This document shows positions 9,588-16,867 of a stretch of 16,867 bases of DNA, piece by piece. Position numbers and translations under genes: made by a program. Under the pieces are notes generated by a model. It had not been told where the DNA came from. It did not search any database and saw nothing but the letters and a program-made list of their open reading frames with translations. Location: positions 1-16,867 of the forward strand of contig RBNI01003013.1 in NCBI GenBank assembly GCA_003990745.1, in the 5' to 3' direction. Origin of the DNA: Jimgerdemannia flammicorona. Lineage: Eukaryota; Mucoromycota; Endogonomycetes; Endogonales; Endogonaceae. Every line of letters starts with the position of its first letter. Positions within the stretch are counted from its first letter, which is position 1.

Positions 9588-11026
9588 TCAACATTGTTGT
9601 GAGCTTTCTCTGCTTTGTGGAAGATGGTGATTTTGTAATCCTGAAGGATAAGGATCCAACAGGCTAGGATTCCCGTGGGTTCCTTGCAGTTGAATAACCA
9701 TTTGAGGGCTGCATGGTCTGTGATCAGGGTGAACCTTTTTCTGATGAGGTAATGCTTGAATAGTGTGACCACCCATATGACTGCAAGACATTCCAGTTTG
9801 GTGCTACCATAGTTCATCTGCTGCTGATTGGTAGCTCTGCTTGCATAAGCTATCACATGGTGCTGTTGATCAGGTCCTTCCTGAGCTGGAACTGCTCCGA
9901 GGCCATCTTTAGAGACATCTGTATATAAGATGAATGGCTTCTGTAGATTGGGGCGCACAAGGATTAGTGCTGTAGTCATGTGATATTTGAGTTCTTTGAA
10001 GGCTTTTTCTTGTGATTTTGTCCATTTGAATGGCACTCCTTTCTTGAGAAGGATCTGGATTGGGGTGGCGATTTGAGCAAAGTTCTTGATAAACCTTCTG
10101 TAATAGGATACTAGCATCAGAAATGATAGTGTCTCCTTTGGGGTCTTGGGTACTGGCCAATTGTTGATCTTCTCAGTTTTCTTTAGGTCTGCATGGGTTC
10201 CTTCTTTTGAGACTATGAATCCAAGGAATTCAAGTTTCTGTTTCCCAAAGTAACATTTCTTTGCATTTAGTCTCAAGTGGTTTTTGCAGGTGAGTTTGAA
10301 GAATTCCTCTAAGTGGTGCAGGTGTTCTTCGAAATTTGCTGAATAGATGTTGGAATCATCCATGTATACAATCAGACAATAGTGAATCAAAGGGGCATAG
10401 ACTGAATTCATCATCCTCTGGAAGGTGGGGGGTGCATTGCAGAGTCCAAAGGGCATTTGGAGGTACTCAAACAGTTTTCCTAAAGCAAGAAAGGCTGTCT
10501 TTTGAATGTCCTTTAGGTCCATGGGGATCTCATGGAATCCTGCAAAGAGGTCTATACTGCTAAAGTATCTGGCATCTTGTAACTGATCCAAAAGGTCATC
10601 GATTCTGGGCAAAGGATAGGTATCCTTTTCGGTGACTAAATTGAGTTTTCTGTAATCCACACAGAGTCTCCATCCTCCTTTCTTTGGTATAATAAGTATA
10701 GGACTGGCCCAGGGGCTGGTAGAGGGTCAGATGACTCCATTGTCTAAGAGTTCTTGGATGTACTCCTTTTTGAATGTTTTCAAGTAATGGGGTATTCTAT
10801 AGAGTTTCTGCCAGATAGGTGTTACACTTCCTGTATTTATGCTGTGGTAATATGATGGATTGTATGGCAGGTTGCCATAATTGGTGGTGAAGATATCTTG
10901 ATATTTGTTAAGAAGTTCTACTAGTTGTTGCTGTTGTTGAGGTGTCAATTCTTCTCCAATGTTGGTGGAAGGCTTCACTATCTCCTGGGTCGCAGAGGGG
11001 CCTTTCCTTTCTTCTGGGACCTTTTG
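9563..11026 (-). pseudogene. Ty3 reverse transcriptase and RNase H domains of Pol
   Basis: This part of Pol makes the element cDNA and degrades the RNA template. The RT has the entry motif PSTSPWASPI (near 10720), CVDYRKLN (10665), FSSIDLFAGFHEI, PFGLCNAPPTFQRMM and the active site VYMDDSNIYS (near 10360). RNase H follows with ILYTDVSKDGLGAV (first Asp), STKLECLAVIW (Glu) and ITDHAALKWLF (Asp), then the HNNVDVLS end near 9590. The frame holds only one stop, TGA at 10727-10729, where an Arg before PSTSP is the likely original. It overlaps the upstream frame by about 45 bases (10981-11026). I see no canonical slippery heptamer in the overlap, so a decay indel is the simpler reading. Confidence 0.93.
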
Positions 11027-11370
11027 CTATTTCCCGATAGGTTTAGTTCATAAACTTCCCTATTAGTTTGGTTGAGAAAAGACACCAGATGTCCTATGAT
11101 GGTTCCTTTTGGCAAGATAATGGTCTCCTAACTTTGGTTGGTTCCTTGGGAGTATACTAGATTCATCTTGTCGGGGAATGTGTATCCCTCTATATCCAGG
11201 TGTGGGATATCTTCCTTGGGTTCAAAGAAGAGGTTTCTGGGGTCGGGTGGTGCAAAGATTTCGAAGATAGTTTGTTCTCTAGGCTCCAGGATGAGATTCT
11301 TGTGCAGTCTGACTGGTTGCCAGTACACTTGCTGGGGAACATTCCTTTTGAGGTGGTTGACTTGAAGGAA
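10978..11370 (-). pseudogene. Linker domain between dUTPase and RT in Ty3 Pol
   Basis: This segment continues in the dUTPase frame to a TAG at 10978-10980, with one internal TAG at 11128-11130. It reads as a beta-rich spacer: YWQPVRLHKN, EPREQTIFEIFAPP, NLFFEPKEDIPHLDIEG, then a VYSQGTN turn and LPKGTIIGHLVSF. Strings of the form 'Lys-Gly-Thr-x-Ile-Gly' commonly lie between the protease and RT of Ty3 and related Pol proteins. No Asp-Thr/Ser-Gly protease active site is seen in it. The last part before the RT is Lys-rich and looks disordered. Confidence 0.6.
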
Positions 11371-11770
11371 ATGTATCTCCTTTCTGTCTGAACTTCCAAA
11401 TCCCTTTGCTTGTCTTGCTCCTACAGTTAGTTTGGAGACTTCCTGTAACTGTGGGGTCTTGACCTTCATGAAGACTGCTTGGGCAATCTTCTGTCCTCTA
11501 ATGATTTAGTGCCATTCTGCACTGTTGTTATGTAGGATAACCTTGATTTCGCCTATATATCCAGGGTCAATGGTTCCTCCTTCTACAGTTATCCCTTATC
11601 TGGCAAGTCCAGACCTTGAGGTCAGTTGAATATAAGCTTCTTGGGGTGGCTGCATGGCTAATCCAGTTCTGACCATGAAGGTTTTTCCAGGCTTGATAGA
11701 TTCATCCTCCAGGCTGTGAAGATCATTTCCCACATCTTCTGGGTGTACTATGGTTGGGGGTTTGGCCTTT
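11371..11770 (-). pseudogene. dUTPase domain fused into Ty3 Pol
   Basis: dUTPase hydrolyses dUTP to dUMP and pyrophosphate, which keeps uracil out of new DNA. All five conserved motifs of trimeric dUTPases appear in order in one frame: motif 1 as DVGNDLHS (near 11730), motif 2 as SRSGLA (near 11610), motif 3 as GTIDPGYIGEIKV (near 11565), motif 4 as RGQKIAQAV (near 11485) and motif 5 as KGFGSSD (near 11395). The spacing of about 110 residues from motif 1 to motif 5 fits the family. Two TAA stops, at 11596-11598 and 11506-11508, break it; each could be a former Gln codon. It lies between a His/Cys-rich segment and the pre-RT linker. The only change from strong consensus I note is Gly-Asn-Asp-Leu for the usual Gly-Tyr/Leu-Asp-Leu in motif 1. 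Confidence 0.88.
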
Positions 11771-12240
11771 GGGTGCAGCAGGGCATATTGGGCAATATCC
11801 TTGCGGAGTTCGGGCTTTCCTAGGGCTGAAGCTCCACTAGCAGAGAGCCTCCAAGCTCTGAGGTTGAGGTGTAGCCATCTGGCTCCAGTAGAAGGGTCTT
11901 GGAGGTAATTAATTCCCCTTCTTCCTGTAGGGTCTAGGGCTTCCATGAAGTTGGCAGCATCTTCTGCCCATCCTTGGCAGGTAGCATGTCTGATGAGAGC
12001 TAGGATATTTTCTCCAAAATTGTAAATCTTGAGAATTCTTCTTCCTGGCTTCTTGGTCTGACTTTTTTGAAACTGGCTTTTTCAGATCTGGCTTCAGTTA
12101 TCTCCTTTCTTCAAAGTATGCACTACAACATCATGACTGAGGTGAACCTTCTGATGTCTGCAGTCTTGGCAGTCAAGGTGTCTCCTATGGTTGCAATATC
12201 CCATTGCTCAAAAATGATGTTCCCAGCTATTTATCTCTTA
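11771..12240 (-). pseudogene. N-terminal region of the surviving Ty3 polyprotein, His/Cys-rich
   Basis: The dUTPase frame continues upstream to the LINE junction with TGA stops at 12208-12210, 12094-12096 and 12082-12084. Just inside the junction it reads GYCNHRRHLDCQDCRHQKVH, a His/Cys cluster that could bind zinc like the end of a nucleocapsid, though it is not a standard CCHC knuckle. A basic stretch (KKPGRRILK) and an unrecognised part follow (LIRHATCQGWAED, then ALDPTGRRGINYL and LHLNLRAWRLS) before dUTPase motif 1. Identity as the Gag-Pol junction is an inference from position. The start codon would lie in the displaced part beyond LINE copy 2. Confidence 0.5.
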
Positions 12241-12317
12241 TTTTTTTTTTTTATAGTCACTTGGACTCCAATCCTTTATTAATACCTATTCCATATAAAT
12301 ATAGTGAACCTAACCCC
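12241..12317 (-). other. 3' UTR and poly(A) tail of LINE copy 2
   Basis: On the minus strand the ORF2 stop is followed by about 65 bases of AT-richer sequence and a run of 12 A (12241-12252). An AATAAA lies at 12280-12275, about 22 bases before the A run, the usual spacing for a polyadenylation signal. The A run ends exactly where Ty3 sequence begins, marking the 3' insertion junction. Confidence 0.85.
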
Positions 12318-15300
12318 CTATCCGATCCCCCTAGGGGGGCCCACCCCCCCTACCCCATTCCGATGAAAGACCACTTTGTCTAGCACCATTATCACCCTCC
12401 CACCACTCTGCTCACAGATCCTTACCACCAAACTTTGACATCATCCCCCTTGAGGACCCCAACCCACCCACCATCTAGTCAGCAGATCCCCCATCAGCCC
12501 CTCCCACTGCAACACCTTCTCCCACAGCCCCAACTGCTGCCCCTCCTCAAATACAAAAAGCCAGTGACTCGCTAGACCCACCTATATTGCTAATACCCAC
12601 CCTACAGTGAGCCAGCTATCTCCCACCCCACCCATAAGCCAAGATCTCTAGTTCTCCCAGCGCCCCCCCTCCCCTACCAGCCAATGCCCCACACCCAGTC
12701 TATCCCCTATTTCAGCCCAAAATTCCCCCAAGACCTCACACTCTCCCAGCCAATGTTCTGGCATCTGTATATAACCTCCTGCTTGCTCAACACCATAACA
12801 CTCCTCACAGTCAAATTGTTCACCATCTACCAAGTGCCCTATATAGAAATTCACCATAATATTCCTCTACAACATTCTCCACCATACTATCCAGAACTTG
12901 GGGGGAAGCCACCTCCATACCTCTGCACTCCAAGACCAGATACCGGCCCAGTCCCACTCCTTACCAATCCCTGCCACCTGCCAGCCACTCAGCCAAAGAT
13001 CCTGGCCAAGCCCTTGCTGACACTCTACTCTCTCCCCAATATCGAATGTAGCAAGTGGAGTACCCCCCAGGAGCAATCTATCCCAACGCCACATATTAGG
13101 CCCCCACACTATCTCCCCCTCATTGCCTTGCCAGCACAGGCCAATACAGTGTGCTCCATCAGCCATGCCCCACCAAAAGCCCTTGAACTGCAGCCACTGC
13201 ATCCTATTCAGCCCCACCAAAGAGGGCAGATCTCCGGAGGACCCCTCCGGAGATATTCACATCTCCCACACCTTCTGCAGCAAAGGCACCCAACCTCTAC
13301 CCTGCAATTCCACAGCCCTCTTCAACCACCAGGCTTGCAAGCAGTGTAATCTTTTAGGAAAGTCCACTAGTCCAAGACCTCCCCTGACTACTGGTCTTGC
13401 AAGAGTATCCCAACTGACCTGGGACCTCCTCCCCACCCAAATCCAATCCCTAGCCACCTTTATCAGCTTCTTCACTACTCATGCTGGGAAGTCAAGGTGG
13501 TACGCCACATACCACAGCTTGGGGAACCAATATACATTCAGGATTGACACCCACCCTGCTAGAGAAATACAGCAGCCACCCCAACCTTGAAGGGCCTCCT
13601 ACCAAATGTTCACCCTGCTCTCCCACCACACTCATGGTAAGACAGAACCATATATAGAGAGAAAGATGCCCAGATACTGCACCACCTCACCAGTAGGGAC
13701 AATTGTTCCAATAATGTCCCCACCCACCAGCCCATTCCCTAACACTATCATCTCACACTTATACCAGTTGAGCTTTGCCCTTGAGTGAGCCTCATACCAT
13801 TCCACAGTCTCCTGAAGTGCCTCTACATCTGCCACAGACCCAAGTCCAACCACCATATCATCAGCAAAGGCACCCACCTTCTACACTATACCATATATAG
13901 AGAGCCCTGCCACCTTTCAGCGAATCCTATCCATCAATAGCTCCAGCAAAAGGGCATAGAGAATAGGGGACAGAGGGTCCCCCTGAGGAACTCCTCTTCC
14001 CAAGAGAAATGCCCTTCCATGGTGATCATTACACATTGGAGCTGCCCAACTACTCTCCAGCAGACTCACCATAGAGGCCCTAAACCTTGGTGGAACCCCA
14101 ATTCTGTCCAAGACCTTGCCCAGCCACGCCCACCATACACAGTCATAGGCCTTCTCCTGGTCCAAAAAGATGAACCTTCTATCCAGGCCACAGGCCTGGG
14201 CCCCTTTGATGATACCATGAACCTATGCAGTCCCATCTCTTATAAGTCTGCCCCCAACAAAGCCCTACTGCTCCTCTCCCAGCACCTGTTGGGCAACCTT
14301 CTGCAGTCTTGCGACAATCACCTTAGTCACCATCTTCCTATCTATGTTCAGAAGCATGATTGGCCTCCAGTTCTTCCAATCTTCCCTCCTCCCCTTGTCT
14401 TTGAACAATAAGGCCACCAGCTCGAGATCCTGCTCTCCAACCCACTCACTGCTCTGAAGGACATAGTCACAGAGAGCAGCCATCTCACCCAAAACTCCGG
14501 GGACATTTACCATCTTCTTCCAGAAGTCCCATGGCAATCCATCCTCCCCTGGCAGAGTCCCAAGTTTAGTTGCTGCCAGGACACTCTGGATCTCCTCTCC
14601 CTGCACTGATAAAATCAAATCACCCAGTCCCGCTACTTGTGGTGGCCTCCACTCCTCTAGTGTATCTGCAATCTCCGTCTCATCAGCACCCACTTCTCCC
14701 TCACTCCACAAGCCCTGCCATCTCTCTTTTAACACCCCTAAGATTTGTTGTGTGCCATGTACCATGTCCCCATCAGCATCTAGGACCCCATCCCACTGAT
14801 GTCGCACCCTCCTAGTCTTGAGAAGTCTTAATAAGTACCCAGTAGGCCACTCACCCTCCTCAAGCCCCTGCCACTGTAGCCTAGCTGCCATGCTCCACAT
14901 ATGAGTCTCCTCCTCTCCCCTCAACACCTGTTGTAGTTCCACAATCTCCAATTTCGCCCTCTTGATCCTCCAATCCTCTACTCCAACAACAGTGAGCAAA
15001 TCCACCCAGTCCATTTGTAGTCTTTGCAGCCAGCTGGAAGCATACTTCGTGTGCCTCCTCCTCTGCCTCCCAGCCTCTCTACCTGCCCCTCCCTAATAAA
15101 CCCTCACAGCCTCTTTCAATCTCATCCAGCAGACCTCCACAGGTAAACCCTCATGCCTCCAGCTAAAAACCTTTGCCTGAATATCCTCCACCCACAATTC
15201 CCACAAATCCTTCTCAGCTAGCAGGGAGGAGTTAAGGTGCCAATGTCCAGGTCCGTCTCCACTCCCCCCAAACTGCCCCTGCCCCAATAGTCCCCAGTGA

Positions 15301-15977
15301 TCAGACCATGGGCACTACTCCACTTCCAATACTATCCAAACATCTGAACCCCAGCATTCCGCTGTCAGAATCCAGTCAATCCTTGTGCCCAAGCCATTCA
15401 CCCAATGTGTGTAGACTGTGGCATCACCCCACCTCTTTTGGCCCATATCCCCCAAGGAGCTCAATGTCTCTACCTCCTCCCATACATCCAGACCTCCATT
15501 TCTACCCCCAGCACTCCTCCCTCCATCAGTCCTGTCCAGACACTGATCCCAAACCATATTAAAGTTCCCACTAAGTACATCAACCCCTTTCTCTAAGAGA
15601 ATTCTCTCCTCCAGCAGCTCCCTAATCCATGCAGTCCTCTCACCCCTGGCTGCAGGGCAGTAGCAGGAGTCCACCTTCACCGATTCCCACCCTGGCTGAT
15701 GCCAATCTCCCCAGACCAAGCAATCACCCCAGCTCCTGATTCCCCCCAAGTCACCTCTGCCCTTCCTCACCAAAATTGTGACCTTTCCAAACCAAGCAGT
15801 AGCCCCACCCCATTTTCTAGTCCACTCTATCCAGTCATCCTCATCCTCACACTGCATATCCTGTAGTAAAAAGAGATCAGCCTCCAATCTCTTGAGTCAA
15901 GTAAAAATTTTCTTATACCTCCCAGAGCTCCTTAACCCATTCACATTCAAGGAGAAAATGTTGGTTGTACTGTTCAT
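12318..15977 (-). pseudogene. LINE copy 2 ORF2 (endonuclease-reverse transcriptase), full length with nonsense codons
   Basis: One frame runs from the ATG at 15977 to a TAG at 12318-12320, 1,219 residues, and aligns throughout with copy 1. Visible endonuclease motifs are NVNGL, LLQDM, GNFNMV (copy 1 has GGDFN), RIDWIL and SDHW. The RT shows NWRPI, DQEKAYD (near 14165), GVPQGDPLSP and FADD (near 13870). The tail has CEECYG...EHWLGEC near 12785. Stops include TGA at about 15888, TAG at 15315, 15093 and 14265, TGA at about 13917, and TAG at 13632 or nearby. At many of these copy 1 has Trp or Gln. Asp-to-Asn in the GDFN motif would disable a catalytic position. No indel is needed to keep the frame. 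Confidence 0.9.
12327..12350 (-). repeat. G/C-rich palindrome and hairpin at the LINE copy 2 3' end
   Basis: CCCCCTAGGGGG recurs at 12327-12338, followed by a G run facing a C run (12334-12350), as at bases 9-34. The G/C run lengths differ by about one base between copies. That shifts the frame, so copy 1 stops inside the palindrome while copy 2 reads through to 12318. Confidence 0.5.
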
Positions 15978-16008
15978 AAGGAATAATGATATGTCACAGT
16001 CCCATCCT

Positions 16009-16867
16009 CTACAAGTCTGCACTCTGCTCCTCCCGCATCAAATCCAAGTTATGTTCAGCAGCCAGTTCCCTCTCCCCTGCTTTCTGTGCTGCCAACTCTC
16101 CCAGAAGTTCTACCATTGCCCCATCTTCTCACTCCTCAAATTCCTCACAATACTCCAGACAGGCCTCCTGCCAGAGCTGCAAACCATGATGCTCTGTCCA
16201 GCAGTAGGCCACCCACTCACCAGCAACCACCCCCAGCTCTGCCTTCCTCACCTCATCAACCTCATACCCCTCCTCCTCCAGGAAGATATCCTGAATCTCC
16301 ACCTTCAGTGCTTCCACCATTCTATCCCCATGCAGAATCCATGCCCAATGCTCCTCAGGCATTGCCTGCAGGTCCACTTCTCCCAAAGCATCCGCTGTGA
16401 GATTATCCATCACCTTGCACATCCACAACAATTCCCCACCTCCTTCCCTCCTGGAGTCTCTGGCCACCCTGCCTCCAGCATCATAGTGTCAGCTCCTACA
16501 CTGGCAGCCTCATCCCACTCTTCCTCCAGGACATCCATCAGCTTGTCCTCACCAACTGCCACCACCTGACCCCCCTGCCCAACATCAGAGACCCCAAAGC
16601 ACACCTGCTGGGCCCCCTGCATCTGTGTATCCTCCATTGCCCCTCTCTTCACAACTGGGCCCCTCCTGATAAGTGGGGGGGGGGTGGCCTCCAACTCTGG
16701 CTCCCATACTTCGAAGGTACCATCAGCAAACAGGTCCTTGTCCAGCTTCCCCCCAGCCCCTGCCTCCTTCGCCTCCACCTCCTCTTCTTCTTTACCAGCC
16801 CAGACACTGGCCTCAGCACCTCCAGCCTCCTCAGCTCTAACTGACTTCTTCTTCTTTTTTTTTTTTT
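16009..16867 (-). pseudogene. LINE copy 2 ORF1, C-terminal part, frameshifted and cut by the window end
   Basis: This aligns with the C-terminal third of copy 1 ORF1. It contains ASVWAGKEEEE, then FEVWEPELEATPPPLIRRGP, where copy 1 has a TAG just after FEVWE. After VGN near 16440 the frame changes because one base is missing relative to copy 1. It continues as LLWMCKVMDNL to CWTEHHGLQLWQEACLEY and reaches a TAG at 16009-16011 after a further stop near 16129. A homopolymer tract at the right edge replaces the sequence seen in copy 1. The N-terminal two thirds and any 5' UTR lie outside the window. Confidence 0.75.
16845..16867 (-). repeat. A-run and AAG repeat at the window end
   Basis: The minus strand reads 13 A followed by AAG-type repeats at the very edge of the window, inside ORF1 of LINE copy 2. 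Copy 1 has an ordinary coding sequence here (GAKVKAVGV). It may be a simple-sequence expansion, a 5'-truncation junction, or an assembly end at a homopolymer. Confidence 0.7.

Larger units (their letters stand above)
6595..12240 (-). mobile_element. Ty3-type (Metaviridae) LTR retrotransposon with dUTPase and extra 3' ORF, interrupted
   Basis: Read right to left, the element shows a His/Cys-rich segment, dUTPase, a linker domain, reverse transcriptase, RNase H, integrase, an extra ORF, a polypurine tract and a 3' LTR. RT before integrase defines the Ty3 type. There is no chromodomain after the GPY-type integrase tail. Its coding frame runs up to 12240, where the poly(A) of LINE copy 2 begins, so gag, primer-binding site and 5' LTR are not in the window. 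About 12 nonsense codons (mostly TGA) and two frame changes, near 10980-11026 and 9563-9587, show that it is dead. The left edge at 6595 rests on a TG/CA terminus and not on comparison with the second LTR. Confidence 0.88.
12241..16867 (-). mobile_element. LINE retrotransposon, copy 2, nested in the Ty3 element, 5' end off the window
   Basis: This is a second copy of the same LINE family as 1-5711, in the same orientation. It shows poly(A) at 12241-12252, a short 3' UTR, a single-frame ORF2 (15977-12318) and the C-terminal part of ORF1 up to the window end. Because its poly(A) abuts readable Ty3 coding sequence at 12240, it most likely inserted into that element. It is inactive: more than ten ORF2 nonsense codons and a frameshift in ORF1. 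Most of its stops fall at other codons than those of copy 1, so the two copies mainly decayed separately. Confidence 0.9.

Noticed and set aside
10981..11026. Programmed -1 frameshift between the dUTPase-linker frame and the RT frame.
   Set aside because: The frames overlap by about 45 bases, but no canonical X-XXY-YYZ heptamer is present in the zero frame. A second frame change of the same kind lies near 9563-9587, which fits indel decay.
8625..12210. A nuclear genetic code in which TGA means Trp.
   Set aside because: Many Trp residues in the same frames use TGG, one TGA fits Arg, and TAA and TAG stops of the same age occur in the dUTPase and extra ORF. Decay by transitions is simpler.
13..12300. 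Plus-strand ORFs of 60-293 codons, such as 4414-5295, 436-1059 and 4041-4646.
   Set aside because: They are shadows of the LINE minus-strand genes. Their Pro/Ser/Thr/His-rich composition follows from C-rich antisense DNA, and they contain no domain motifs.
14570..16569. Plus-strand ORFs in LINE copy 2, including 263 codons at 15778-16569.
   Set aside because: They are antisense to ORF1/ORF2, which carry clear endonuclease and RT motifs in one continuous frame. The antisense proteins have no recognisable features.

Overview
The window is repeat DNA from a eukaryotic nuclear genome. I found no host gene, tRNA, rRNA, CRISPR array or bacterial feature. All coding traces belong to three retrotransposon copies, all on the minus strand and all broken by mutation. 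An AT-rich spacer, low CpG, and many stops that look like C-to-T or G-to-A changes suggest a filamentous fungus with RIP-like or methylation-driven decay. That assignment is an inference (about 0.6); another eukaryote with methylated repeats is possible.

Layout, left to right. 1-5711: LINE copy 1 (APE-type endonuclease plus reverse transcriptase, L1/Tx1-like), read right to left, with ORF1 at 5711-3688 and ORF2 at 3657-13. 5712-6594: an AT-rich spacer with no supportable gene. 6595-12240: most of a Ty3-type (Metaviridae) LTR retrotransposon, also read right to left. It has a His/Cys-rich segment, a complete set of dUTPase motifs, a linker domain, RT-RNase H, integrase with a GPY-type tail, an extra 3' ORF, a polypurine tract and a 3' LTR of about 1.36 kb. 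12241-16867: LINE copy 2, starting exactly with a poly(A) tail and cut by the window end inside ORF1.

The Ty3 reading frame runs to base 12240 and the LINE copy 2 poly(A) begins at 12241. LINE copy 2 therefore appears to have inserted into the Ty3 element upstream of its dUTPase. The missing gag, perhaps a protease, the primer-binding site and the 5' LTR should lie beyond the right edge.

The most interesting part is the Ty3 element. A dUTPase lies where the aspartic protease is normally expected. An unrecognised ORF of about 171 codons sits between integrase and the 3' LTR, and its ATG overlaps the integrase stop as ATGA. In both LINE copies ORF2 stays in one frame for about 1,215-1,220 codons, with decay almost only by nonsense changes. 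Nearly all stops are private to one copy, but two TAGs are shared: one at the ORF1/ORF2 junction and one inside the endonuclease.
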